In this document: piece by piece, positions 7,289-16,123 of the stretch | Position numbering within the stretch: position 1 is the first letter of the stretch | How the letters are laid out: every line of letters begins with the position of its first letter | NCBI RefSeq assembly: GCF_001905465.1 | Contig: NZ_LISX01000001.1 | Coordinates: 234,419-298,418, forward strand | From: Kitasatospora sp. CB01950 | Lineage (GTDB): Bacteria; Actinomycetota; Actinomycetes; Streptomycetales; Streptomycetaceae | Reading direction: 5' to 3' | Length of the DNA: 64,000 bases | The notes under the pieces: model-generated | Seen by the model: only the letters and a program-made list of their open reading frames with translations | Told to the model about the DNA's origin: nothing | Database searches by the model: none | Translations under genes and position numbers: made by a program

Positions 7289-10200
7289 ATGTGCCGACAG
7301 TTCCTCCACCGGGCCCCGGCCCCCGACGCCCGCCCGGCCGACCGTGACCGGCCCGGACCCCGGATCGGCCGGACCACCACCGCCCTGATCGCCACCGGGC
7401 TGCTCACCGGCCTCGGCACCCCGCCGGCGGTCGCCCAGCAGTCGCCCGACAGCTGGTCCGCCGAGCGGCGCGCCCAGCTGCCGTCCGGGCTGGCCGTCCA
7501 GTTCGACTGGGAGGCCGCCCCCGGGGTGGGCGTCGAGGCCGCGCCCGGCAAGCTCGCCGACCGGGTGGCCGGCGCCGCCTACAGCGACGGCATCCGCCCC
7601 GGCGACCCGGCCGAGACCTTCCGCGCCACGGAGGAACATCCGCACGCGGACGGTTCCTGGCACCCGCTCGGCACCCTGCGGCTCTCCTTCTCCCACCCGG
7701 TGCGCAACCCCCGCCTTCACGTCAGCGGCCTGACGGGGCTGGCCACCGGCAAGAACGGCACCACCGGCACCAGCACCCGGCTGACGGTCGCCGGCGGCAG
7801 CCCGGCCGCGCCCGCCCTGGCCGGCCGCACCGCCTGGGCCGGCTGGACGGTCGGCCCCGCCGAACTCGCCCCCGCCGAGGGCGGCGCCCGCGACGGCGAC
7901 GCCGACGGCACCGGCACCCTCGAACTGACCGGCACCGTCAGCACCGTCGATCTGCGCGTCGACCGCCGCTCCACCGCTCGGGACGGCTCCACCACCCCGC
8001 CCGAGGCCCTCCGCCCGGCCTGGACGGTCACCCTGGACGAGGGCCTGGGCAGCGCCCCGCAGGACTACGGCAACGCCTCCCACCTGGTCTCCGACCTGTT
8101 CCTCGGTCAGGACGCCGCCCCGTCCGCCACCCGCACCCGGCCCGACCTGGCCCAGTCCGTCGAGCAGCCGCTGCTGCCCGGCCCGGCCGGGTCCGGGCCG
8201 CCCGCCGCCGACGCCGGCCCGCTCGTGCCGAGCGTGGAGACCGACGGCGGGGCGAGCCGCCGCAGTCCCTGGGCCAACCCGGCGCAGCCCCGGCCCCGGC
8301 CCGGCCGGGCGGACTACCGGGGGGCCGACCCGAGCCTCACGTTCCCGGCCGAGGCCACCGCCGGGAGCACCTACCGGGTGGAGGTGCCGGTCAGCGCGGG
8401 CGGCGGCCCCGCAGTCCTGGCCGGCTGGATCGACTTCGACCACAACGGGCGGTTCGACCCCGAGGAGCGGGTGCAGGCCGAGGTCCCGGCGGGGGCGCGC
8501 AGCGCCGCGCTGGAGTGGCAGGTCCCGTCCGACGCGGCGAGCGGCGACACCTGGGTCCGGCTGCGGCTGGCCCGCAGCGGCTCCCAACTCGCCACCGCCG
8601 ACGGCTTCGCCGACTCCGGGCAGGTCGTCGACCAGCGCGTCGCGGTGACGGTCGTCCCCGCCGCCCCCGGGCCGGAGATCGCGCTGCCCATTCCGGGCAC
8701 CGTCACGGGCGAGGTGCGTCCGGAGTTCCGCGGCGACGGCGCACTCGCCGGGGCGGGCATCGCCGTCCAGGAGAACGGCTCCGCGCTGTGCACTGCGCAG
8801 GTCGGCAACGACGGCGGCTGGAACTGCCGTCCCGAGGGCGCGCTCGGCGAGGGCGCCCACACCCTGGTACTGGCGGAGACCGGCCGCGGCGGCGTGCTGC
8901 ACGGCGACCCGTTCCGGCTGACCGTGAAGACCGCCGCCCCGACCGCGCCCGTCCTCACCCTGCCCGCCTACAGCAACGACCCGGGGCTGCTGGTCACCGG
9001 CCTCGGCGAGCCGGGCTCCACCGTCACGGTCTCCACGGACGGCGGGGCGGAGGACATCGACCTGTGCTCCACCGGCGTCGCCGCCGACGGCAGTTGGTCC
9101 TGCCTGCCGGTGGAGAACCTGCCCGACGGCGACCACCGGCTCACCCCGCACGCCCGCGATGCGGCCGGCAACCGCTCCGACGGCAAGACCGTCGGGCTGA
9201 CGGTGGACACCGCCGCGCCCGACAAGCCGCAGCTCGTCTCGCCGGTCGCGGGTGAACTCCTGCACACCGTCCGGCCGGTGATCAGCGGCCGCGCCGAGCC
9301 CGGTTCCACCGTCACCGTCACCGCCGGGCAGAGCCGCGGCGAACGCGCCACCGTGTGCAGCGCCGTCACGGCGGCCGACGGCAGCTGGTCCTGCACCGCC
9401 ACCCACGACCTGACGGGCGGTGACGTCACGCTGATCGCCACCGCCACCGACCCGGCGGGCAACGGCACGGCGGGCGACCCGGTCGCGGTCCGGGTGCCCG
9501 GTGCACCGGCCGGCAGCGGCAGCACCGCCCCGACGACGCCAGCCCCGACGGCGTCGCCGAGCGCACCGGTCCCGTCCGCCACCTCCTCGCCGACCTCCAC
9601 GGCCACCACGGTCCGGCCGAGCGCACCGGCCCCGACGGGCACACCGTCCGTGCCGTCCGTGCCGTCCGTGCCGTCCGTGCCGTCGGCCCAGAGCCCGGCC
9701 GCGACCGGTCCGTCCGCCTCCGCTGCCGTCTCCGCCCCGGTGTCGGCCCCGGCGAGTGCGGTGCCCTCGGTGCTGCCGGTCGTGGTGCCGACGGAGAGCC
9801 GGAGGCCGTCCGCTCCGGCCGCCCCCGCGGTGCAGGAGCCGGACGAGCTGGAGGTGCCGTTGCCGCCCTTCCTGGAAGAGGTGGTGACGACCGATCAGTC
9901 CGTCTTCGCGGCCCGCCCCGTGACGTCGGAGGGCGCCCCGGAGCGCCAGGTGCCCGCGGCGACGGGCACGCCGGCGGCGAGCCCCACGCCGTCCGGGGCG
10001 GCGCCGACGGCCGAGGTGTCGAGCCCGACCCCGGAGCCGGCCGCTGCCGATGCGACGGTCCTGCTCACGCCGTCGGACACCACGGACACCACGGCAGCCT
10101 CGGCCGCGTCGTCCGGTGCGGCGGCGGCCGACGAGGCCGTCCGGGAGCGGACGTTGGCCGCGCCGCCGCCGCCGGGCGGGGTGGCGGCGGTCGAGCGTCG

Positions 10201-10318
10201 GGCGGCGGCGACCGGGTGGCGCGGTCTGGCCTGTGGGGCGCTGCTGATCGCGGCGGGCTTCGGGCTGTTGGCGCGCCGGGTGCTCGGCGGTCGGAGGCGG
10301 CGCACCCGCCGTCACTGA
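7289..10318 (+). CDS. Large secreted, membrane-anchored surface protein (GEVED and Ig-like repeats)
   Basis: A 1009-residue exported protein. An N-terminal signal (hydrophobic about 28-48, cleavage near AVAQQ) precedes a lectin- or CshA-like region that includes SFSHPVRNPRLHVSGL. A GEVED-type module follows (about 355-460; AGWIDFDHNGRFDPEER). Three Ig-like modules with paired cysteines come next (about 460-735; each has a segment like AADGSWSC). Then comes a Ser/Pro/Thr-rich stalk with repeated SVP, and finally a C-terminal TM with a basic tail (CGALLIAAGFGLLA then RRRRTRRH). There is no LPXTG, so TM anchoring is likely. GAGAGGAGAG just before the ATG at 7289 fixes the start. A role in adhesion or aggregation is inferred from domain types only. 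Confidence 0.8.
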   Translation: MCRQFLHRAPAPDARPADRDRPGPRIGRTTTALIATGLLTGLGTPPAVAQQSPDSWSAERRAQLPSGLAVQFDWEAAPGVGVEAAPGKLADRVAGAAYSDGIRPGDPAETFRATEEHPHADGSWHPLGTLRLSFSHPVRNPRLHVSGLTGLATGKNGTTGTSTRLTVAGGSPAAPALAGRTAWAGWTVGPAELAPAEGGARDGDADGTGTLELTGTVSTVDLRVDRRSTARDGSTTPPEALRPAWTVTLDEGLGSAPQDYGNASHLVSDLFLGQDAAPSATRTRPDLAQSVEQPLLPGPAGSGPPAADAGPLVPSVETDGGASRRSPWANPAQPRPRPGRADYRGADPSLTFPAEATAGSTYRVEVPVSAGGGPAVLAGWIDFDHNGRFDPEERVQAEVPAGARSAALEWQVPSDAASGDTWVRLRLARSGSQLATADGFADSGQVVDQRVAVTVVPAAPGPEIALPIPGTVTGEVRPEFRGDGALAGAGIAVQENGSALCTAQVGNDGGWNCRPEGALGEGAHTLVLAETGRGGVLHGDPFRLTVKTAAPTAPVLTLPAYSNDPGLLVTGLGEPGSTVTVSTDGGAEDIDLCSTGVAADGSWSCLPVENLPDGDHRLTPHARDAAGNRSDGKTVGLTVDTAAPDKPQLVSPVAGELLHTVRPVISGRAEPGSTVTVTAGQSRGERATVCSAVTAADGSWSCTATHDLTGGDVTLIATATDPAGNGTAGDPVAVRVPGAPAGSGSTAPTTPAPTASPSAPVPSATSSPTSTATTVRPSAPAPTGTPSVPSVPSVPSVPSAQSPAATGPSASAAVSAPVSAPASAVPSVLPVVVPTESRRPSAPAAPAVQEPDELEVPLPPFLEEVVTTDQSVFAARPVTSEGAPERQVPAATGTPAASPTPSGAAPTAEVSSPTPEPAAADATVLLTPSDTTDTTAASAASSGAAAADEAVRERTLAAPPPPGGVAAVERRAAATGWRGLACGALLIAAGFGLLARRVLGGRRRRTRRH

Positions 10319-10439
10319 CGGTCGGCCCGACGGAGGTTCGACGGCTGCCCGGTCCGCCTTTTCCGCCGTGTGCGGGAGGGCGGGCCGGGTGTCGCCGGAT
10401 TTTCCGACATAGCGACACACCGCAAGGCATTCATCGCAT

Positions 10440-10450
10440 TTGATGATCAA
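10440..10450. promoter_or_regulatory. Palindrome upstream of the SPFH operon
   Basis: TTGATGATCAA is an 11-base perfect palindrome in an AT-richer patch 80 bases before the SPFH start. It is a candidate operator. No regulator can be assigned. Confidence 0.35.
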
Positions 10451-10530
10451 TCGGCCTAGCCTGTGGTCCGGCACTGCCCGTCAGCTCCGGGCCGCCCGTT
10501 GCGCGACACTCTGACCCTTAGGACACGTGC

Positions 10531-11766
10531 ATGGACGTCACCCGCGACTCGTCGCCGCGATCCCGTTCCTGGCCCACCCCCACCGAGCCTCCCGCCGACC
10601 CTGTCGGCGCGACCCAACTGGTCAAGGCGGTGACCAACCCGCTGATCAAGGCACCCGCACCCGCACCCGCACCGGCTCCGGAGCAGTCCGACCGGAGCGA
10701 GCCGACCCAGCAGCTCCCGGCCGTCGATCCGGCCGCCCCGGCCGGGGGCGGCGCGGCCCACCCGACGGTCTCGGACGCCGCCACCCATCGACGGCCGCCG
10801 CGCGCCGACCAGTCGCTGCGCGAGCGTCCGGCCTTCGCGCTGCCGGGCTGGCTGCCGCTGCTGGCGCTGCTGCTCGGCACCGCCGGTGTGCTGCTGGTGC
10901 TGGCCAGGGCGGGGGCGATCCCGCACCTGGACGGCCTGCCGGACGTCCGCAACGCGGCCGCGAAGGCCGACGGCGGCCGGATGGACGACCGGACGATCGC
11001 CGCCGTCAGCGCGATCGGCCTGGCGATGCTGGTGTCGCTGGCCGGGCTGCTCTCCAACCCGGGCGGCGAGACCCGGGTGCTGACCCGCTGGGGCCGCTAC
11101 CGGGGCACGGTGCGCCGCACCGGCCTGCTGTGGGTGAACCCGATGGTGCGCCGCCGCCGGGTGGACGTCCGGCTGCGGCACTGGCGCAGCGAGCCGGTGC
11201 ACGTCACCGACCGGACGGGCACGCCGCTGCTGGTGCGGGTGTTGATCGTGTGGCGGGTCAAGGACACCGCGCGGGTCACCCTGGGCATCGCCGAACATGA
11301 AACGTATCTGCGCGAGCAGGTGCAGGCCGTTCTCACCCGAACCGCCTCCGCTCTGCCGTGCGACTCCAACTCCGCCCCGGGGCCCGCGCTGCGCGACGGC
11401 CAGTGGTTCGCCGACGAGTTGACCAGGGCGCTGGCGGCGGAGACCGCCCCGGCGGGCATCGAGGTGTACTCGGTGCAGCCGCTGGCCCTGGACTACGCGC
11501 CGGAGGTCGCCGAGTCGATGCGCCGCCGCAGGCTGGCCGACCTGGACGCCGGGCTGCGGACCGTCCTGGTGGACGACGCGGTGGAGGCCGCGGCGCTCGC
11601 GGTGCGCCGCCTGGAGCGCGCCACCGCCCATGAGTTGGACGACAGCGCGCGCAGCGCCCTGATGGAGCAGCTGCTGGTCGCGTTCGTCGCCCCGGCCGGG
11701 GTGACCGCCTCGGTGCCCGCTCCGGCCGTCCGGCGGCCGAGCCGCAAGGAAGGGAAGCCCGCGTGA
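10531..11766 (+). CDS. SPFH/band-7 domain membrane protein
   Basis: A 411-residue protein. A Pro/Ala-rich cytoplasmic N-terminus with an (AP)n run (1-95) is followed by two TM segments (about 104-123, LPLLALLLGTAGVLLVLA, and 150-170, AIGLAMLVSLAGLLS). An SPFH domain spans about 175-375; NPMVRRRRVDVRL and TPLLVRVLIVWRV are typical of its entry strands. SPFH proteins form membrane microdomain or ring assemblies. The ATG at 10531 follows CTTAGGACACGTGC, which could hold either a weak SD (AGGA) or a -10 for a nearly leaderless mRNA. Its stop overlaps the start of the NlpC/P60 gene (GTGA), so the two proteins are probably made in step. Confidence 0.85.
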   Translation: MDVTRDSSPRSRSWPTPTEPPADPVGATQLVKAVTNPLIKAPAPAPAPAPEQSDRSEPTQQLPAVDPAAPAGGGAAHPTVSDAATHRRPPRADQSLRERPAFALPGWLPLLALLLGTAGVLLVLARAGAIPHLDGLPDVRNAAAKADGGRMDDRTIAAVSAIGLAMLVSLAGLLSNPGGETRVLTRWGRYRGTVRRTGLLWVNPMVRRRRVDVRLRHWRSEPVHVTDRTGTPLLVRVLIVWRVKDTARVTLGIAEHETYLREQVQAVLTRTASALPCDSNSAPGPALRDGQWFADELTRALAAETAPAGIEVYSVQPLALDYAPEVAESMRRRRLADLDAGLRTVLVDDAVEAAALAVRRLERATAHELDDSARSALMEQLLVAFVAPAGVTASVPAPAVRRPSRKEGKPA

Positions 11767-12725
11767 AGCCGACGCTCGCCTCGATATCCACCGATCCCGC
11801 TGATCTCCCCGACTGGTCGGAGGGCCCGCTGCTGGGCTTCGCCGAATCCGACGGTGCGGCGCCCTGCCGCTGCCCGCAGTGCGCCCGGCCCGCCGCCGGC
11901 TCGAAGGCCGCCGGGTCGAGGGCCGCCGAGCGGGCGGGCCGAATACACCGCGCCGTGCGCTCGACCTGTCTGGCCACCACCGTGCTGGCCGGCGCGGGAG
12001 CCGTCGGTCTGGGCCTGGGCGCGAGCACCGCGCACGCCATGCCCGCACCGTCCGGCCCCGGCTGGGACGGTCACGTCTACTGGTTCAAGAACGCGTCCGG
12101 CGAGTGGCGCTACACCAAGTGGCAGAGCGTCTACCAGGAGCGCACCGGCGGCTCCAAGGGGCAGTCGCAGTCGCAGAGTTCCGGCTCCTCGGGGGGCATC
12201 CGGCAGGGCTGGGACGGCAAGGTCTACTGGTTCAAGAACGCGGCCGGCGAGTGGCGTTACACCAGCCACTACGACGTGTACGTCTCCCGCACCGGCGGGG
12301 GCGGCTCTTCCTCTTCCTCTTCCTCTTCCTCGTCCTCTTCCTCGTCGTCGAAGCCCGCGTCGAGCGGCACCGAGGCGGCGGTGGCGTACGCGCTGGCGCA
12401 GGTCGGCAAGCCCTATGTGTGGGGCGGCAACGGGCCGAACGGCTTCGACTGTTCGGGCCTGGTCCAGCAGGCGTTCCGCCGGGCCGGGGTGTCGACCCCG
12501 AGGGTGGCCGACGATCAGTACCGGGCCAGCACCCCGATCACCGCGAAGCAGCTGAAGCGCGGCGACCTGATCTTCTGGTCCAGCAACGGCCGGGTCTCCG
12601 GCATCCACCACGTGGCGATCTACCTCGGCGACGGGACGTACGTGGAGGCCCCCCGGCCCGGCAAGGACGTGCGGGTCTCCCATCTGAACAGCGGCTACTA
12701 CCCGGACTTCTTCGGCCGTCCCTGA
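11763..12725 (+). CDS. Secreted NlpC/P60 (C40) peptidase with duplicated WFKN motif
   Basis: A 320-residue cell-wall hydrolase. A long cytoplasmic N-terminus contains C35, C37 and C40 (CRCPQC). A signal segment (about 64-92) ends AHA-MP. Two copies of a 30-residue unit (100-129 and 149-178) share GWDG, VYWFKNA, GEWRYT and RTGG. A serine tract (182-196, from a TCC/TCG microsatellite) precedes the NlpC/P60 domain (203-320), with catalytic C230 (DCSG) and H283 (HHVAIYLG). The family cleaves D-gamma-glutamyl-diamino acid bonds of peptidoglycan stem peptides. The GTG start at 11763 overlaps the SPFH stop, which supports the long N-terminus. Confidence 0.87.
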   Translation: MKPTLASISTDPADLPDWSEGPLLGFAESDGAAPCRCPQCARPAAGSKAAGSRAAERAGRIHRAVRSTCLATTVLAGAGAVGLGLGASTAHAMPAPSGPGWDGHVYWFKNASGEWRYTKWQSVYQERTGGSKGQSQSQSSGSSGGIRQGWDGKVYWFKNAAGEWRYTSHYDVYVSRTGGGGSSSSSSSSSSSSSSSKPASSGTEAAVAYALAQVGKPYVWGGNGPNGFDCSGLVQQAFRRAGVSTPRVADDQYRASTPITAKQLKRGDLIFWSSNGRVSGIHHVAIYLGDGTYVEAPRPGKDVRVSHLNSGYYPDFFGRP

Positions 12726-12916
12726 CGGGCCGGCCGGCCGGGGTGCGGGATGTCACCCGGGGGCGTCAGTCGGCATCATGTTCGGGGGCAACCCGTTCGG
12801 GTCCTGCTCGGTTCCGCTGCGACCGGTTGTTCATGCGGGCGTCGTCCGAGGTGAGGGCTCCGTGCAGAGTGGGCGCGCAGTGGGGTCCGGGGTGTCGGCG
12901 GGGTGTCGGCGTTGGC

Positions 12917-12922
12917 TAGAGT
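12917..12922 (+). promoter_or_regulatory. -10 element for a leaderless-type transcript
   Basis: TAGAGT lies 8 bases before the ATG of the 67-residue membrane protein, and no Shine-Dalgarno sequence is present. The expected start of transcription is at or next to the ATG. The GGGGTGTCGGC duplication just upstream occupies the -35 position. Confidence 0.45.
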
Positions 12923-12930
12923 CCCGTTCC

Positions 12931-13134
12931 ATGGCTGACAACGACTACGACCCCGCCGGCTCCACCCAGATGTTCCGGGCGTTCGTCGACGAGGCCCCGG
13001 CCGCACAGGCCCCGGGCACCGTCACCACCTACGGCAGCAGCAGCTCCTCGTCGAGCCGCACCCCGATGATCGTCGTCGGGGCCATCGTGGCCCTGACGGT
13101 CGTGGTCGGTGTGATCTGGCTGGCCGTCAAGTAA
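12931..13134 (+). CDS. Small C-terminal-anchored membrane protein
   Basis: A 67-residue protein. An acidic N-terminus (MADNDYDPAGSTQMF) is followed by a Ser-rich linker and one TM at the C-terminus (about 46-66, IVVGAIVALTVVVGVIWLAV), so it is a tail-anchored type. Similar short proteins recur in Streptomyces genomes with no known function. The gene is monocistronic and stands between the peptidase and the tyrosine phosphatase. The ATG at 12931 fits a -10 (TAGAGT) 8 bases upstream. Confidence 0.78.
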   Translation: MADNDYDPAGSTQMFRAFVDEAPAAQAPGTVTTYGSSSSSSSRTPMIVVGAIVALTVVVGVIWLAVK

Positions 13135-13237
13135 CGCACGGCATCCGCCCTGTCGGGGCCGGCCGGACACTCCGGGCGGTCCCGCGGGTCGGCGCGCCTA
13201 CACTGGCGGCAACCGTCGCAGTCCGCCAGGAGGCCCC

Positions 13238-14086
13238 GTGTCCGCGCCGTCCGTCGAGACCGCCCGCAGCCTCGGCCTGGCGGCCGCCGTCAACGCCCGC
13301 GACCTGGGCGGCTACCGCACCGCCGACGGCCGCACCGTCCGTCCGGGTCTGATGCTGCGCACCGAGGCGCTGAGCCGCCTCGGCGAGCGCGACCGCGAGC
13401 TGCTCGGCGCGCTCGGCCTTCGGCACGTCGTCGACCTGCGCAGCCTGGACGAGGTGCGCCACCTGGGCGCCGACCTGGTCCCGGGCCTGCCGACGGCGGT
13501 GCTCCCGGTGGACGCCGCCGCGGCCCTCAGCGTGCCCTCGCCGGACGGGTTCGGCCCGGCCCTGCACCACCTGCCGGTCTTCTCCGCCGACTTCGACCTG
13601 TACGTCGACCTGCGGCGGGCGCTCGGCAGCGGCGAGCCGGACGCGATGCACGCCGTGCTCGGCGACGGCCGGGGCGCCGCGATGATGACGTCGATGTACC
13701 GCTGGTTCGTCACCGACGCCCTGGCCCGCTCCCGCTTCGCCACCGTGCTGCGCCTGATCGCCGAGGCCGACGGCGCGCCGGTCCTCTTCCACTGCACCGC
13801 CGGCAAGGACCGCACCGGCTGGACGGCCGCCCTGCTGCTCACCGCCCTCGGCGTGGACCGGGAAGCCGTCCTCGCCGACTACCTGCTCACCAACGAGCGC
13901 GCCGCGACGCGGATTTCCCGCGTCGACCCGTTGGTGCGGCCCCTGGCCCGCGCTGAAACGATGTACCTGGACGCGGCCTTCGAGGAACTCGCCCGCGGCT
14001 GGCCCACCTTCGAGGATTTCTGGCAGGACGGCCTGGGCCTGACGGGCGAGCACCTCTCGAATCTCCGGGCCGCGTGCACGCTCTAG
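13238..14086 (+). CDS. Tyrosine-protein phosphatase (DSP-like, HCxxGxxR)
   Basis: A 282-residue cytoplasmic phosphatase of the Y_phosphatase3 type. The N-terminal NARDLGGYRT and LMLRTEAL patterns are typical. The P-loop is HCTAGKDRTG (about 187-196), with the nucleophilic Cys and the Arg present. The general acid is probably in the Asp-rich segment before it. AGGAGG precedes the GTG at 13238, and TACACT at 13199 is a plausible -10. The substrate is unknown: phosphotyrosine or possibly a phosphoinositide. It converges on the sigN-like gene with a 9-bp gap. Confidence 0.9.
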   Translation: MSAPSVETARSLGLAAAVNARDLGGYRTADGRTVRPGLMLRTEALSRLGERDRELLGALGLRHVVDLRSLDEVRHLGADLVPGLPTAVLPVDAAAALSVPSPDGFGPALHHLPVFSADFDLYVDLRRALGSGEPDAMHAVLGDGRGAAMMTSMYRWFVTDALARSRFATVLRLIAEADGAPVLFHCTAGKDRTGWTAALLLTALGVDREAVLADYLLTNERAATRISRVDPLVRPLARAETMYLDAAFEELARGWPTFEDFWQDGLGLTGEHLSNLRAACTL

Positions 14087-14095
14087 GGAGCCCGA

Positions 14096-14944
14096 CTACT
14101 CGGCCGTCAGGCCTGCGCGGAGGTGGGCGAGAGTCTTGGTGAGCAGGCGGGAGACGTGCATCTGGGAGATGCCGATCTCCTCGCCGATCTGGGACTGCGT
14201 CAGGTTGCCGAAGAAGCGCAGCATGATGATGCGCCGTTCGCGGGGCGGGAGTTTGGCCAGCAGGGGCTTCAGCGACTCGCGGTACTCGACGCCTTCGAGG
14301 GCGAGGTCCTCGTAGCCGAGGCGGTCGGCGAGCGGGCCGTCGCCGCCGTCGTCCTCGCTGGGGCTGGAGTCGAGGGAGCTGGCGGTGTACGCGTTGCCGA
14401 CGGCGAGGCCCTCGACCACGTCGTCCTCGGAGACGCCGAGGTAGACGGCGAGTTCGGGGACGGTGGGGGAGCGGTCGAGCCGCTGGGAGAGTTCGTCGCC
14501 GGCCTTGGTGAGGGCGAGCCGGAGCTCCTGGAGGCGGCGCGGGACGCGCACCGACCAGCTGGTGTCGCGGAAGAAGCGCTTGATCTCGCCGACCACGGTG
14601 GGCATGGCGAAGGTGGGGAACTCGACGCCGCGGTCCGGGTCGAAGCGGTCGATGGCTTTGATCAGGCCGATGGTGCCGACCTGGACGATGTCCTCCATCG
14701 GCTCGTTGCGGCTGCGGAAACGCGCGGACGCGTACCGGACCAGCGGCAGGTTGAGCTCGATCAGGGTGTCGCGCACGTAGCCGTGCTCGGCGCTGCCGGG
14801 CTCCACCGCGGCCAGTCTGCGGAACAGCGATCGGGACAGCGTACGGGTGTCGAGTGCCCGGTCGGGGGCCTCGGCGGGTCCGGCCTGGGCCGGGATCGGT
14901 ACGACGACGGACTCGATGACCGCACTGCCCTGTTCTGTCAACAC
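14096..14944 (-). CDS. sigN: SigB/SigF-family RNA polymerase sigma factor, SigN-like
   Basis: A 282-residue group 3 sigma factor. Region 2 contains [37 protein letters not shown]. Region 3 follows [18 protein letters not shown], and region 4.2 ends [37 protein letters not shown] before the GTG at 14944 sets the start; the frame extends upstream only into non-coding DNA. The adjacent paralogue at 15061 is in the same orientation. From memory, Streptomyces coelicolor has sigN next to sigF, and the symbol rests on that synteny and on the SWSVRVPRRLQ signature. The family is usually held by anti-sigma and anti-anti-sigma proteins; none is encoded here. Confidence 0.85.
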   Translation of the reverse strand: MLTEQGSAVIESVVVPIPAQAGPAEAPDRALDTRTLSRSLFRRLAAVEPGSAEHGYVRDTLIELNLPLVRYASARFRSRNEPMEDIVQVGTIGLIKAIDRFDPDRGVEFPTFAMPTVVGEIKRFFRDTSWSVRVPRRLQELRLALTKAGDELSQRLDRSPTVPELAVYLGVSEDDVVEGLAVGNAYTASSLDSSPSEDDGGDGPLADRLGYEDLALEGVEYRESLKPLLAKLPPRERRIIMLRFFGNLTQSQIGEEIGISQMHVSRLLTKTLAHLRAGLTAE

Positions 14945-15060
14945 GCGCCCACCCCCTAGTGACTGCCTGTCGAACGGGTGCCGCGGTACGGCGGTTCCCG
15001 ACTGACGTGTCCTCCTGCTCAATACCGGATCACCGGGCCCGGCAAACCCGAACAGGCGGC

Positions 15061-15918
15061 TCACTCCTCCCAGGAGTTTCCGGTGCGCAGCCGGGTGAGG
15101 ATCCGGGACAGCAGTCGGGAGACGTGCATCTGGGACATGCCGAGTTCGGTGGAGATCTGCGACTGGGTGAGGTTGGCGAAGAACCGCAGCATGATGATCC
15201 GCCGTTCCCGTTCGGGGAGTTGGACCAGCAGGTGGCGGACCATGTCGCGGTGTTCGACGTCGGTGAGGGCGGAGTCCTCGTAGCCGAGCCGGTCGAGCAG
15301 GGCGAGTCCGCCCTCGTGTTCCTGGGCGGCTTCGAGCGAGGCGGCGTTGTAGGCGCGGCCGGCGTCCAGGCAGGCCCGGACGTCCTCCTCGGGGATGCGC
15401 AGGTTGGCGGCGATCTCGGGGACTTTCGGGACCCGGCCGTGGGTGACCGTCAGTTCTTCCATGGCGCCGCTGACCTGGACCCACAGTTCCTGGAGCCGGC
15501 GCGGGACGTGCATGGTGCGGACGTTGTCGCGGAAGTAGCGCTTGATCTCGCCGAGGATGGTGGGCAGCGCGTAGGTGGGGAACTGGACGCCGCGGGTGGG
15601 GTCGAAGCGGTCGATGGCGTTGATCAGGCCGATGGTGCCGACCTGGACGATGTCCTCCATGGGTTCGCTGCGGCTGCGGAAGCGGGTGGCGGCGTAGCGG
15701 ACCAGCGGGATGTTGATCTCGATCAGGGCGGCCCGGACCCGGGCGCGTTCGGGAGTGTCGGTCGGCAGTTCGGTGAGCCGTTCGAACAGCACCCGGGTGA
15801 GGGTCCGGACGTCGATCGTGCCGCGCGCGCCGGGGCGGCGGGCGGCCAGTTCGACCGGGTCCGTCAGCTCCTCGGCCCGGTCCTCCGGCGCACTGCTGCC
15901 CTGCGTCCGCACGGACAC
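15061..15918 (-). CDS. sigF: SigB/SigF-family RNA polymerase sigma factor, SigF-like
   Basis: A 285-residue paralogue of the neighbouring sigma factor with the same region 2, 3 and 4 layout. [31 protein letters not shown] and [17 protein letters not shown] strongly recall Streptomyces SigF, the late sporulation sigma factor. GGGAGGGG precedes the GTG at 15918. The 116-bp gap to the next gene suggests a separate promoter for each. SigF acts in maturing spores to thicken walls and make pigment (established knowledge); that role here is inferred. Confidence 0.88.
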   Translation of the reverse strand: MSVRTQGSSAPEDRAEELTDPVELAARRPGARGTIDVRTLTRVLFERLTELPTDTPERARVRAALIEINIPLVRYAATRFRSRSEPMEDIVQVGTIGLINAIDRFDPTRGVQFPTYALPTILGEIKRYFRDNVRTMHVPRRLQELWVQVSGAMEELTVTHGRVPKVPEIAANLRIPEEDVRACLDAGRAYNAASLEAAQEHEGGLALLDRLGYEDSALTDVEHRDMVRHLLVQLPERERRIIMLRFFANLTQSQISTELGMSQMHVSRLLSRILTRLRTGNSWEE

Positions 15919-16050
15919 GTCACCCCTCCCTCGTGAATCACCTCGCCAAAATTTCCGGCAAAACCGGTCATAGCATCACAAGTCGCTCTGTGGCCGGGCA
16001 AGCACCCGACGGAGGCGTGTTGACGGACTGTCCAGCATTCGGCGGAGCGC

Positions 16051-16091
16051 ACCGCGACCCCCGGCCTGCTGGGCGGGCCGGGGGTCGCGGT
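16051..16091 (-). terminator. Intrinsic terminator after the Dabb gene
   Basis: A perfect 16-bp stem (ACCGCGACCCCCGGCC at 16051-16066, complement at 16076-16091) with a 9-nt loop, about 30 bases beyond the stop of the minus-strand Dabb gene. Confidence 0.8.
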
Positions 16092-16123
16092 GGTCGTGCG
16101 TGTACGGCGGGGGTGTCGGGCGC

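Noticed and set aside
6635-10474. Long minus-strand frame of 1279 codons
   Set aside because: It runs antisense to the surface protein and the tRNA genes, is low complexity (Gly/Arg), and has no start site.
10319-10530. ydaO (c-di-AMP) riboswitch before the wall hydrolase operon
   Set aside because: These riboswitches often precede NlpC/P60 or Rpf genes in actinomycetes, but none of the conserved blocks is visible and the region is short.
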